Shown: positions 1-9,118, counted from the first letter of the stretch. The stretch: DNA of 30,408 nt from a virus (IMGVR_UViG_3300036406_001285:1-30408), one strand, 5' to 3'. Made by a program: numbers and translations. The notes: generated by a model not told the origin, from the sequence alone.

Positions 1-134
1 TAAGCGAATCTTCTCTCAAGAATGGCATGGAAGCGAAGCAGGTTGCCGAACCAGTCATTGACTGCCCAGAGTTTTGGAAAGAAGCAGAGAGTTTTTGGAT
101 TTTTAGAGTTGACAAGTCGCCGGTTGTCGCATAG
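1..134 (+). CDS. C-terminal fragment of an unidentified protein (5' end outside window)
   Basis: Reading from base 3, one frame stays open for 43 codons and stops at TAG 132-134. The peptide is protein-like (it includes NGMEAKQVAEPVIDCPEFWKE and ends DKSPVVA). The other two forward frames meet a stop early or give an arginine- and serine-rich peptide unlike the neighbours. It ends 9 bases before the next gene, which fits a shared plus-strand transcript. I do not recognise the family, and with only the tail of the protein visible no function can be given. Confidence 0.6.
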   Translation, partial: SESSLKNGMEAKQVAEPVIDCPEFWKEAESFWIFRVDKSPVVA

Positions 135-143
135 TATACCTAT

Positions 144-842
144 GTGAATACCGTAAAGAAACTTGTTCGTTCCTCTGATGGTCTCATTGAAGGTGTGGAA
201 TACCACTTTAATGATGACGGCTCTATTAACTGGCGCAAAATGATCAAGCCAGAGTTCCTTGTCCCAAATAGGGATAAGACCAATGAAACTGATGTCACCA
301 AACTAGAAGATAAAGATCTACTTATTCTTCTCGCTGGAATTAAATATGTAGCTCAACTTAGAGGATTCTTCTATGTTGATTACACCGTAACCTCTCCAAG
401 CTCAGACTATGTAGTGGCGGTTTGTAAGATAGAGTGGATTGCAAACTATGAAACACAAGGGAATTCGATAGCCTTTTCTTCTATTGGCGATGCTTCTCCC
501 GGCAATACGAAAGACTTTGCTCGTCACTTCTTGGGGCCGATTGCCGAAAATAGAGCATTCATCCGCTGCGTTCGAAACTTCTTAAAGATTAACATTGTCG
601 GACAAGACGAAATCGGCAAGTCAAAGAATAATGTCGTTGATGATTCCGCTGAGTCTTCGGCTGTATTTGAGCCTCATGCCATTCTTGAAAAAGTAATGAA
701 AGATAAAAGCGTTACTTTCGCAAAATTGAAAGAACGCCTTATAAAAGAAGGCTACGTTAACGCAGACTCGTTTATGTCAATAGCAGACATCCCAAAGATT
801 AAAATCTTTGAAATGATTGAGAGAATTCAAAAAGCTAAGTGA
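144..842 (+). CDS. Possible Rad52/DdrA-like single-strand annealing protein (tentative)
   Basis: This 232-aa protein starts at GTG 144. An ATG at 142 is followed at once by TGA in its own frame, so it cannot start this gene, and there is no clear Shine-Dalgarno. The middle shows a strand segment (VVAVCKIEWI), then SSIGDASPGNT, then GPIAENRAFIRCVRNFLKI. The order 'IGDA... / AE-x-RA-x-x-R-x-x-R' recalls the core of Rad52, DdrA and related phage annealing proteins, where a beta sheet is followed by an AEtRAxxRAlR helix. That is family resemblance judged by eye, not a confirmed match. Residues 175-230 form a separate helical C-terminal domain. Its stop codon (840-842) directly abuts the stop of the convergent gene at 843. 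Base composition looks less AT-rich than the tail genes. It could instead be a conserved phage protein of other function. Confidence 0.5.
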   Translation: MNTVKKLVRSSDGLIEGVEYHFNDDGSINWRKMIKPEFLVPNRDKTNETDVTKLEDKDLLILLAGIKYVAQLRGFFYVDYTVTSPSSDYVVAVCKIEWIANYETQGNSIAFSSIGDASPGNTKDFARHFLGPIAENRAFIRCVRNFLKINIVGQDEIGKSKNNVVDDSAESSAVFEPHAILEKVMKDKSVTFAKLKERLIKEGYVNADSFMSIADIPKIKIFEMIERIQKAK

Positions 843-3800
843 TTAAGAAACCCCAATTCCGGGGGAGCTAGACCCTGCGCCAACAGACCCAGCAAACACC
901 TTATTCGCTGAACCAACGCTTCCCAATCCTTTAAACAAGGAAGCTTCTGAATTTATACTTTCAATTCTTAATTTTAGATATTTAGAATCAACTGGGTCTA
1001 TTGGGTTTACATAATCTCCTGTGGGAGGAACTTTTGTAGAGAAATCGACTCTTAAGTTCCTTCCATTCTTGGAAGGTTTTACCGTAGTAATCAAGAACCT
1101 CTTTCCATTATATCCAGTAGGGTAAAGGACAGAAGTCTTAAATTGTAAATCTATATCAGCAAAATCAGCATCATCCGTTGAATATATTTCATCGTATCTG
1201 ACGGTGAAACTGCTTTCACCAACGTAAGCATTTCCAGTTAAAATGATGTCTGCTATTCTGGCGAAGTTATTTGGATTTTGTATATTTAAGAAGGGTTGAT
1301 CAGTCGTCTCGTAAACTGCACCATAGTTGGCTAATCTCAAGTCTAATTTTTCACCAACTACAAAACCATTATCCAACGGGAAAGTCGTTGAAACAGTATA
1401 ATAGCCATAATATTTAGAACCATCTCCACTTTGAGTTGCGAAATTATCTCCAGAGAAAACAAGATTAGCTGGAGGATTTCTTAATATGAAACCTGATGAA
1501 GGATTTGGAACGATAGCATTATTTCCTTGCCAGAAATCTTGGGAATTACCAATTGGATTAACAAGTATATTCACTCCTGTAACTTGCCCTACATAAGGAG
1601 GCATGAACGAAACGATAGCATCTATAGTAGGAACTCCTGCTCCGCCATCATTTAAACCAATGCTAACAGGAGAGAATGTATAACCAGCGCCTCCACTTAC
1701 GATATTATAACCAGTAATGATGCCTCCGGGCTGATTGTAAAAATCTATTTTTGCTCGTTTTTTATTGAATTGAAATGTCGTTGCAAAATCTTCTATTATT
1801 TGTCCATTGACTTTAGTAAAGAAGTTGACTCCTGTTAGGTATCTTACTCCTTCTCCATTAAAAGATATAACAGACCCATCCCAACCACTTACTTGAGTGC
1901 TTCCATCTAATCTATAAGTTAGATTATTATTTAAATAAGCATCATTAACAGATATAAAAGGAATATAATTAAAGTTTCCAGTCACTGGATACTCTTCTCC
2001 CAAGTAAGTTTGCAGATAGAACATTCCAGAAATTGGCCTTACGTCTTCAACGTCTTTACCGTGCATACCCTTTCCTGCCATTGATGGAGGATAGAATTTT
2101 AATTCACCATAGTCTTTATATATCACGCTACTGCTCAACTCCCTAGCGTCAGTCACTACTGAGATCCCAGATTTAAAATTTGCAGCTAAATAAGGGAAGT
2201 TTGGAGTTATTGTTCCAGAAGCGCCTCTTGCAAGAGTTGTTACGCCTTCAAATTTAATTCCTGTCACATAATTAAGATTAGCTCCAGTTAATGTAATAAG
2301 AGACCTATATGTTCCAGTTGTAATATTTAAAGTAGATGTTGAAATAGAAGGAGGTCTAATCGTTATTGTCTTATAGAGATTATCAGCATCAAAGCTGTTT
2401 CTTTGGAAGAAAATTTGTCCACTTCCAATATAGCCATCCAATAAGATAGAATTAAATACACTTGCAGTAGTATTCCCTATTCCAATAGCATCAGAACCGC
2501 TCAGAAGAAGTTCTAAATCAGGAATTTGCACAGAAGGGAAAGATGTAATATTTAAATTCCCAGATAACACGGTATAACCAGTGTAAGGCTGAGACATTCC
2601 AGACAGTGTTGAAATATCAATAGCTTGCATTCCTTGCGAAATTAAATACTGACCTGTTTTGTCTGTTAAGTTATTGAACCCGCTAATGTAAAGATCTCTT
2701 GTTTGAAAGAGGTGAGCATTTATTCCTGTAATAATTATTCCATCTTGCGTCCTATAGGTATTAGCGTCTGAACCAGAGATAGTTGTACTTGGATAAAATA
2801 GAGGAGAAAAGCCTTTTATTTCAGCAGAAGTGCCAGAATTAAAAAATCTAAAACTTCCTTGTTTTACGTCTCTTGGAACTGAAAGCAAAGCTCCTGTTGC
2901 AACGGGGGGCACAACGTGTGGATATTTTATTATTTCATTATTGAATCCAACTCCATAGAAATCAAGACCACTCAAATTAGTACCTGATAAACTTATAAAA
3001 TCTCCAAAATAAGCAGAAGCAGGAATAATTCTTGAAATTTTAGGATTAATAAAAGTAAAAGAATCTACTGTAGTTACTCTACTGCTTCCATTTAAAACAA
3101 TAGGGCCATCTGTAATATCGTAAACTTGAGGAATATAAAAACTTAAACCACTAATGTCTTTTCTTCTGAAAGCGACAATCTCTTTAAACCCACCTCCTTG
3201 GCTACCTAATTCTACAGAGGTAACTGTATTTAAAAATTTACCAGAAAAAGTAATTAGAGTATTCACTGCTCCGGTAGTTGGAGAAAAACCATCAACGATA
3301 AGAGTGCCTGTTTTTATAGAAAGCCCACTTGGGTATGTATAACTGTAGTAATCTGAATTAATAATTAAACTTTCTCCGCTCTGGGCTAAATCAGGAACTG
3401 TAAATGTAAACGCTTGATCAAATTCAGACCCACTTTTAAATATATTATAATTATTAACTCCATAACCGCCTATACTTATAGAATTTACATAATAAAGATC
3501 ACTTCCATATCCAGTAGCTGGCTGACCTTGCTCTAATAAAGATGGATATATTCCCGTAATGACAGGCGTCTTTAAAAATGTAAAGATCTTATCAAAACCC
3601 CCAGTAGTCGTTGAGTTTAAGTTGTTTAATACAGGGTTGCTTTTCCTAATTAAAGACAAATTTGGAGTGGTTACGCTTAAATATCCAAAACTCCTAACAT
3701 TGTCATCAAATAAACCTGCATTAGCATGTACTAAAATTTCAGTATTAATATTATTTTTTGCTCTTCTTATTGGAGCGAAATTTGAATACTGATAAGGGTC

Positions 3801-6368
3801 TTCTCTAACAACTCTAATTTCATCTATATACCCACTCCAATATTTGGCAGAAGTATTTGCAAAATCTCTCCCGATATAAATATCGAATACTGAATTACTT
3901 ATTGAGGGACTCGTCGAGCCTATGCCAACATTTAAGTTAAAATCTAAATTAGAAGTTGCAAAATTTAAAGAAGATTCGCTTCCACTTAAATTTATAGGCG
4001 CACCATTTAATAATATTTTCCCATTAATTGCATTCTGATTTAGATAATTTTTTGAAATAGACAAATGATTCCAATCCAACGTATTTATTTGACCAGAAAA
4101 AACTGGCTTATACCCATTCCAATCTATTCCTGAAATAACTATTTGATCAGAAGTGACAAACACATTTAGCCCATTTTCACTCCCTATTAAATATTTTTTA
4201 TCAGAAGCAGAGAAATTTACTAGTGGTTTAAAATCTAATTCAACTGCAAAACTATTTTTATAACCTAAAGGAAAATTTGAAGATTGGCCGGTTATTGAAA
4301 ATTTGACATAAGGGCCGGGACTACCAGAGAATAAAAAGCTTCTGTCGTCAAATTTAGAAGTATCATTTTTTATCAGTACAGAATTAGAAACTTCTAATGA
4401 TTTTTGATTTCTGAATGTCGATTGATAAGAATAACTATTTGCATTTTCATTTGCATCGACTACCGAATTAACGTCCCCAGTATCTTGAAATAAAAATTGA
4501 GAATCTGGATAAATATTATGCCCAAGGACTTCAATATTTCCACCAACATAATGCTCAAAAGTTGATAGATTTTTAATTACAGGTGAGCCTTTTATAATTT
4601 CAAAATTTTTGAATATAAAATTCCTATTCCCTGTATTCTGGAGAGTGATATCGTAACATCCAGCGTCTGCGTTTGTGCCAGTAAAAGTTAAACTAGTGTT
4701 ACTATTATTTTTTACGAAAGCAGAAATAGGAAAACTCTTGTTATGAATTCCGTAATTGTAGTCTTCTACATAACCAGAAATGTCTTGTATCTTTGATAAT
4801 TTATTTCTGTCTCCTCTGTAATCATAATCAGAATAATTGCCTTGAAGCAGCAGAACAGTATTTGATGTATCAAACATCCCAGAACCAGTTATTAACTGAT
4901 TAGCATTACTATATAATCCGGCTCCTTTAATAATTCTTAGATCTTCAAGGTATCCAGAAAATGGATTGACTCCAGCAGAGTAATTACTTACATTATTAGT
5001 CCCAACAAAAAATCCACTTCCAGCAGTTATTGTATATGGAACCCCTGCTGAAACAGTAGTGCTGAATCCATTATTCAATCCGCTAGTAGCCACAAACGTA
5101 CTTCCATTTGAAGAGTTCTTAGAGATTACTACTTTTGTCCATTGATTTGCTGGAATATTAGAAGTAGGAATATTAGCTATAGAACCCCCTGCGGCATAAA
5201 AACTCCAATTAGTACTTGTCGCCGCTTTAAAAAAAGAAAAACCATTTCCGTCCCACCCTTGGTCTTGGAACATATCAATTTTTGGCGTTGAAGTATAAGG
5301 TAATGGATTGACTAAAAATTCAATAGTAAACGGACCTGTTCCAAAATTAAAATCTCCTCCAGAAGGAGAAGGTATCTGCAAGTAAGAACTTCCGCTGAAT
5401 AATAAAGACCTTCCAAATATACCAGCTTGAGAACTCCTAACTCCGCTATTTAAAATCGTCTTAGGCTCTCTGTAGTTTAATCCACTTAAAATAATGCCTG
5501 TGACATTACCGAAATTTTTTCCTATAGCTATATTAGACTCACCAGAATTTAAATAATAATTTAAAGCATTAAATACTACAGGAGCTTTAAGGACCGTAAT
5601 TTGATTTTTAGAAGTAAAAGAGGTGTTGTCTTTAGAATTTATCGTTACGAATCCTGCATTAGCGTTTGGAGGGACTATTCCAGAAATCACATCTCCTGCC
5701 CCTGTAAAACGAGCGGTTACAAAACCAGTGATATTATTATCTACAGAAGTAGTGAAATTTACAGGAAAATAAGATTGGTCAACATAGGAGGTATTAAAAT
5801 TTTTACCAGAAATCTTTAATAAATCTCCCTCATAAGGAAGATTATCACTAAAACCACTAATAAAAATACTACCAAAAAAATTAAATGAACTAGAAACACG
5901 CACTATTCCAGTATTATTATATCCACTTATTGTAATTGGGCCTGTCGTGTATCCGCTTGGAATCTTAACTAATAAAACGCCACTATCTGGTTGATAAGAT
6001 ATATCAGTTCCAGTAAGATTATTAAAAGATACATACTGAACTCCACTTAAAGACTTTCCGCTAATAGCTACAAATTCTCCAACTTCTTGGGTTGAAGGGA
6101 TAACCGCATCTAATCTTGGAATTGGAAAAAAATCAACTCCACTAACATACATTGGAGCAGACAGCGTAGCTCCAGTAATAAAATAAAGGTTTACTTTTCC
6201 CAATAAAATATCTTCTGGGACATTAAATTCTATATACTCAGGAGTTGAATCATAATAGGAAAAATCAATGAAACCAGCGCCGGGAACCTGTAATCCGCTT
6301 ATTGCGTAAAGCCCTGCGCCAGTCACGCGCATCCTCTGATTGATTAAACCTGTATTGTAAGTTGGCAT
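843..6368 (-). CDS. Giant IPT/TIG-repeat and LamG-like tail-associated protein
   Basis: This 1841-aa protein starts at ATG 6368 with AAGGA well placed upstream and begins one base after the preceding gene. The signature 'P-x-I...G-x-x-(V/I)-x-I-S/T-G-x-N-F...V-x-x-V-x-F', typical of Ig-like IPT/TIG domains, recurs near residues 85-165, 168-260, 930-1010, 1019-1100, 1108-1190 and 1343-1420. Two LamG/concanavalin-like jelly rolls lie near 315-500 and 675-870. Each begins R-S-(L/F)-L-F-S-G-S and ends SGY-(L/I)-(E/D)-(D/E)-(L/I)-R. Around 1546-1600 is a GGAGY beta motif shared with the small genes at 20398 and 21099. There is no signal peptide or membrane segment. TIG and LamG modules in phage virions usually sit on tail decorations or fibres and bind cell-surface sugars. 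It is last in the minus-strand tail-tube block. A surface-displayed adhesive fibre is inferred. The exact virion position is unknown. Confidence 0.75.
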   Translation of the reverse strand: MPTYNTGLINQRMRVTGAGLYAISGLQVPGAGFIDFSYYDSTPEYIEFNVPEDILLGKVNLYFITGATLSAPMYVSGVDFFPIPRLDAVIPSTQEVGEFVAISGKSLSGVQYVSFNNLTGTDISYQPDSGVLLVKIPSGYTTGPITISGYNNTGIVRVSSSFNFFGSIFISGFSDNLPYEGDLLKISGKNFNTSYVDQSYFPVNFTTSVDNNITGFVTARFTGAGDVISGIVPPNANAGFVTINSKDNTSFTSKNQITVLKAPVVFNALNYYLNSGESNIAIGKNFGNVTGIILSGLNYREPKTILNSGVRSSQAGIFGRSLLFSGSSYLQIPSPSGGDFNFGTGPFTIEFLVNPLPYTSTPKIDMFQDQGWDGNGFSFFKAATSTNWSFYAAGGSIANIPTSNIPANQWTKVVISKNSSNGSTFVATSGLNNGFSTTVSAGVPYTITAGSGFFVGTNNVSNYSAGVNPFSGYLEDLRIIKGAGLYSNANQLITGSGMFDTSNTVLLLQGNYSDYDYRGDRNKLSKIQDISGYVEDYNYGIHNKSFPISAFVKNNSNTSLTFTGTNADAGCYDITLQNTGNRNFIFKNFEIIKGSPVIKNLSTFEHYVGGNIEVLGHNIYPDSQFLFQDTGDVNSVVDANENANSYSYQSTFRNQKSLEVSNSVLIKNDTSKFDDRSFLFSGSPGPYVKFSITGQSSNFPLGYKNSFAVELDFKPLVNFSASDKKYLIGSENGLNVFVTSDQIVISGIDWNGYKPVFSGQINTLDWNHLSISKNYLNQNAINGKILLNGAPINLSGSESSLNFATSNLDFNLNVGIGSTSPSISNSVFDIYIGRDFANTSAKYWSGYIDEIRVVREDPYQYSNFAPIRRAKNNINTEILVHANAGLFDDNVRSFGYLSVTTPNLSLIRKSNPVLNNLNSTTTGGFDKIFTFLKTPVITGIYPSLLEQGQPATGYGSDLYYVNSISIGGYGVNNYNIFKSGSEFDQAFTFTVPDLAQSGESLIINSDYYSYTYPSGLSIKTGTLIVDGFSPTTGAVNTLITFSGKFLNTVTSVELGSQGGGFKEIVAFRRKDISGLSFYIPQVYDITDGPIVLNGSSRVTTVDSFTFINPKISRIIPASAYFGDFISLSGTNLSGLDFYGVGFNNEIIKYPHVVPPVATGALLSVPRDVKQGSFRFFNSGTSAEIKGFSPLFYPSTTISGSDANTYRTQDGIIITGINAHLFQTRDLYISGFNNLTDKTGQYLISQGMQAIDISTLSGMSQPYTGYTVLSGNLNITSFPSVQIPDLELLLSGSDAIGIGNTTASVFNSILLDGYIGSGQIFFQRNSFDADNLYKTITIRPPSISTSTLNITTGTYRSLITLTGANLNYVTGIKFEGVTTLARGASGTITPNFPYLAANFKSGISVVTDARELSSSVIYKDYGELKFYPPSMAGKGMHGKDVEDVRPISGMFYLQTYLGEEYPVTGNFNYIPFISVNDAYLNNNLTYRLDGSTQVSGWDGSVISFNGEGVRYLTGVNFFTKVNGQIIEDFATTFQFNKKRAKIDFYNQPGGIITGYNIVSGGAGYTFSPVSIGLNDGGAGVPTIDAIVSFMPPYVGQVTGVNILVNPIGNSQDFWQGNNAIVPNPSSGFILRNPPANLVFSGDNFATQSGDGSKYYGYYTVSTTFPLDNGFVVGEKLDLRLANYGAVYETTDQPFLNIQNPNNFARIADIILTGNAYVGESSFTVRYDEIYSTDDADFADIDLQFKTSVLYPTGYNGKRFLITTVKPSKNGRNLRVDFSTKVPPTGDYVNPIDPVDSKYLKLRIESINSEASLFKGLGSVGSANKVFAGSVGAGSSSPGIGVS

Positions 6369-6369
6369 G

Positions 6370-7449
6370 TTATAATCCTTGGAACTCTAAAGATAATCTT
6401 ATATCGTCAACAAGTACACTTGTTTTAAAGTTAAAGATAGAAGAAGAACTCGTCTCTTCTGTATCTATCAGAATAGCAGCAGCGCCTTTTAAACTAATAG
6501 GAGCCACAGCAGTAATTAAAGAAGTAGAAACTGGGTTAAAAGAAGTAGCCTCAGTATTACCAAAAAATATTTTTTTAACATTAATAAAATTACTGCCATT
6601 GATAGTAACTGTCGCTCCGGGCAAAATGACTCTTGGAGTAAAATCGGTTATTACTGGTTTAAAATGAGAGAAATCTTGTCTTAAAGAAAACTCAGATCTG
6701 ATGTATCCTTGAGCCTCAACTGAAGATCTTTTTGAAGATACTATCCCTGCAAAAGATAACGTGTCTAATGGTTGAGACCCAGTTAGCAAAGATATATAAA
6801 AAGAGCAAGGAACGCCTGAATAAGGCAAAGAATAATTAAAATTATCTATTTCAAAGCTAAGGCTCTGAGATCTTTTTCCTAAATAAGCTCTTCCACTTTC
6901 ATCAAAAGCCGAAGATCCTTCTTTGTTGTATTTTTGAACCTCTCTCTGGTATTGATAATTAAAATTAGTAAAATTATAACCATTTGAATCAAAAGGCGCT
7001 CCATCTAAGTCGCCTGATAAATAAAAACTTGAGAAATTTAATGGAGTGAATTCTGGTCTATTAGCAGGAGAGGTTGCAGAGAAGGCTCCTTTTAGAGGCT
7101 CGAAAACTTTAACTTCTACATCAACTTTAGCCAAAGAATCAGGAGATCCTTTTATGGAATAGTTTGTAATGTAGCCATTTTCGAAATACAAGCCGCAAAA
7201 ATTTCCAGAAATTCCCTGTTCTGAACTAGCCCCTAATAAGTATTCTTTTACGAAGTCTTTACCTGTTAAATAATAAGAAATTGAAAAATTAGTATCTACT
7301 GTATCTTCGGCTACATAAGAATAAGAATTCTTTTTAAATTCTTCATTGTAGACAGGAGTATTAGAGGTATCAAGAGACATGTTTACATTAGAGGCGAGGA
7401 TATCAACGCCACTAAAGCTAAACGTACAATTTTTATAATTAAAAAACAT
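6370..7449 (-). CDS. Tail-tube-like protein with C-terminal IPT/TIG Ig-like domain
   Basis: This 359-aa protein starts at ATG 7449 with a strong AAGGAG seven bases upstream, directly after the previous stop. Residues 1-260 are beta-rich and contain ENGYITNYSIKG followed by VDVEVKVFEPL, then SQSLSFEIDNFN. The same order occurs in the gene at 8263-9081 (SGYLTSYTCG, then RANFEIY, then FNLNINANR). Residues 265-345 (KPVITDFTPRVILPGATVTI, then NGSNF) form an IPT/TIG domain. In lambda the major tail tube protein gpV also carries a C-terminal Ig-like domain on the outside of the tube, so a tube subunit with a surface Ig domain is the best reading. Alternatively it could be a minor tail or decoration protein. 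The next gene encodes the long TIG-repeat protein, so the two may meet on the tail surface. Confidence 0.5.
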   Translation of the reverse strand: MFFNYKNCTFSFSGVDILASNVNMSLDTSNTPVYNEEFKKNSYSYVAEDTVDTNFSISYYLTGKDFVKEYLLGASSEQGISGNFCGLYFENGYITNYSIKGSPDSLAKVDVEVKVFEPLKGAFSATSPANRPEFTPLNFSSFYLSGDLDGAPFDSNGYNFTNFNYQYQREVQKYNKEGSSAFDESGRAYLGKRSQSLSFEIDNFNYSLPYSGVPCSFYISLLTGSQPLDTLSFAGIVSSKRSSVEAQGYIRSEFSLRQDFSHFKPVITDFTPRVILPGATVTINGSNFINVKKIFFGNTEATSFNPVSTSLITAVAPISLKGAAAILIDTEETSSSSIFNFKTSVLVDDIRLSLEFQGL

Positions 7450-8253
7450 TTAGAAACTCCTTTTTAATGATATTTTATTTTTAGCAAAATCGTCAATATT
7501 AATCGACAGATTAGAAGAATCGATCTTGCTTCCTGAAGTATTAATAATCATTATTGATTGATCGCCGAAAGTAGTTATGTTTATCTTGGCGTTCTCTGCT
7601 GTCGATAAATCTGCATTAGAGAAATTTGAATTAAAATTCTCTATGGTAAAATCAAACGTTTCTTCTCCAGCGGATAGGTCAACTTGCCTTGGCCTTTGTT
7701 GACCCACTGAGTAGATTGGATTCCAATTGATAGAAATTCCATAGGCAAAGTCTAAAACATTATAGAGAGCGGCTGTTCCTGAGACTTTAGTATTCCACGA
7801 ATGAGCTATTCCTGATCCGCTAGCTAGGTTATTAATTGTAGGCTTATCATTAAGACTTCCAGAAATATTAGAAAAACTAGACAAAGAAACAGAAGCTTGT
7901 ACTTTTGAGTTAGGGTTTGCTGTTAATGAATATCTAGAAGGATAAAAAGAACCACTTACTCCTGCTAAAGTGACTTGAACAGGAATATTTGTTTCAGGAA
8001 AGCTATTAGTGAAAATACCTGTTTTTAGATAATCGAAACACTTGTATATAGGATCAGAGATATTTGGGAAATAAGTAAACTCGATATTAGTCTCATCTGC
8101 TTTAGTCTTAAACATCTGAGATGAGTTTTGTCTTCCGATTGCGTAAGTAGAATTTATACTCCTATTTACTGCAATAGAAGCGTTCTGAGCCAGAACTAAG
8201 CCTGACCCAAAACGCGAATTAAATACTACGTCACACTCATTAAAATATTTCAT
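7450..8253 (-). CDS. Tail-tube-like structural protein (second of three paralogues)
   Basis: This 267-aa beta-rich protein starts at ATG 8253, preceded by AAGGAAAAAGG on the minus strand. It has no membrane segment, signal peptide or catalytic motif. Similarity to its two neighbours lies mainly in layout: an early strand region, FYPSRYSLTANP followed by VQASVSLSSF, and a late region EETFDFTIENFNSNF matching the 'F-x-L-x-I-x-N' strand of the flanking proteins. Its stop abuts the start of the next gene (7450/7449), and nine bases separate it from the upstream one, so the block is probably co-transcribed. I infer a tail tube or tail completion role from position and fold-like pattern. It is the most divergent of the three and the assignment is tentative. 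Confidence 0.45.
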   Translation of the reverse strand: MKYFNECDVVFNSRFGSGLVLAQNASIAVNRSINSTYAIGRQNSSQMFKTKADETNIEFTYFPNISDPIYKCFDYLKTGIFTNSFPETNIPVQVTLAGVSGSFYPSRYSLTANPNSKVQASVSLSSFSNISGSLNDKPTINNLASGSGIAHSWNTKVSGTAALYNVLDFAYGISINWNPIYSVGQQRPRQVDLSAGEETFDFTIENFNSNFSNADLSTAENAKINITTFGDQSIMIINTSGSKIDSSNLSINIDDFAKNKISLKRSF

Positions 8254-8262
8254 CCTTTTTCC

Positions 8263-9081
8263 TTATTTCAGATAACCCTTGTACCTTACCGTTATTCCTA
8301 CAGGAGAATTTACACTAGCGGAGAAGTCTTCGGAAACGTCAATAAAATAACATAACGAACTTCCAAAATCAAAATTTACTGAATTTCCATTAAAGTCTTT
8401 AGTTTTAATGTAAAAATTACTAATGTTCTTTATGCTGTATGATAAATCTGAAAGTTTTTGCAGAGCGTAATTATCTTGAGCTATATTAAATTCACAACTC
8501 ACCTCAAGAGGATAGATTGTCCTTACAGAAAATGGAGTTGAAGAACCTAAATAATATGCAGCGTTTCTATTAGCATTTATATTAAGGTTAAAAGAATTAA
8601 CTCTATTTGTAATAAAGTCATTAACTCCTATGTCTATCGAATTTGAATTTACCAAAGATGTGGCGTTTGATTGATTAAAATTGCCTTGAGAAGCTATAGA
8701 TCCAGCATCATTATATATTTCAAAATTCGCCCTAACGGTTGGCACTTCTCCAATTTGGGCACCACAAGTATAAGAAGTCAAATAGCCGCTTTGAAATCCA
8801 AATAAGACATTAGAACTTGGATTGTTTTTCTTAGTAATAAATCCGTAGTTACCCGCTTCACCAGTACAAGCTAGAAAGTCATTGGAAGTAGTCAATAGAC
8901 TAGTTACAGACAAAGTAGCGCCCTTCGCTCCTTCTGGAGTGTAAAAGCTGCTATTCATACCAAGATACTTGGTATGTTGAACTGGCATTTGATAGGAAGC
9001 CTGAATATCCTGAACGCCATGAACTTGGCTTTGATTCAAGTAAAAATCCAAGTTCTGTTTGTTTAGTCGAGATAATGCCAT
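8263..9081 (-). CDS. Candidate major tail tube protein (first of three paralogues)
   Basis: This 272-aa protein starts at ATG 9081, first in the minus-strand block. There is no Shine-Dalgarno, and the GTGTAAATAAT element lies only eight bases upstream, so the transcript may be nearly leaderless. The sequence shows FGFQSGYLTSYTCG, then VPTVRANFEIYND, then VNSFNLNINANRNAAYYLGS, then TPFSVRTIYPLEVSCEFNI. The pattern 'GYLTSY..., F-x-L-x-I-x-x-N-R-x-x-Y-x-LGS-x-x-P, ...YPLEV-x-x-x-F' resembles siphophage tail tube proteins as I know them, and fits a gene facing the gpM-gpJ operon. No cysteine pairs or catalytic residues stand out. Tube identity is inferred from pattern and context. Confidence 0.55.
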   Translation of the reverse strand: MALSRLNKQNLDFYLNQSQVHGVQDIQASYQMPVQHTKYLGMNSSFYTPEGAKGATLSVTSLLTTSNDFLACTGEAGNYGFITKKNNPSSNVLFGFQSGYLTSYTCGAQIGEVPTVRANFEIYNDAGSIASQGNFNQSNATSLVNSNSIDIGVNDFITNRVNSFNLNINANRNAAYYLGSSTPFSVRTIYPLEVSCEFNIAQDNYALQKLSDLSYSIKNISNFYIKTKDFNGNSVNFDFGSSLCYFIDVSEDFSASVNSPVGITVRYKGYLK

Positions 9082-9087
9082 CTTATT

Positions 9088-9118
9088 TTATTATTTACAC
9101 AAAAAAGTGTAATAATAA
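9088..9118. promoter_or_regulatory. Inverted repeat and putative back-to-back promoter elements
   Basis: The only sizeable intergenic space at a divergent junction (9082-9138) contains a 12-bp inverted repeat with one bulged T. The arms are 9088-9100 and 9107-9118, separated by six A residues. Each arm reads outwards as GTGTAA followed by A/T bases: GTGTAAATAAT on minus (9090-9100) and GTGTAATAATA on plus (9107-9117). The same element occurs ahead of the tape measure gene at 29825-29835. This fits either a pair of divergent -10-like promoter elements or one operator serving both operons. No T-run follows, so a terminator is unlikely. Confidence 0.4.

Noticed and set aside
142-147. ATG at 142 as start of the Rad52-like gene
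   Set aside because: It is followed immediately by TGA in its own frame. GTG at 144 gives the long protein.
845-865. Possible minus-strand terminator at the end of the 1841-aa gene (CCCC/GGGG stem followed by TTTCTT)
   Set aside because: The stem is only four pairs with a six-base loop, and the T-tract is interrupted. It also lies within coding sequence, so it is too weak to call.
9088-9118. Inverted repeat as a bidirectional terminator
   Set aside because: It lies between divergent gene starts, where a terminator would have no use, and no T-run follows either arm.
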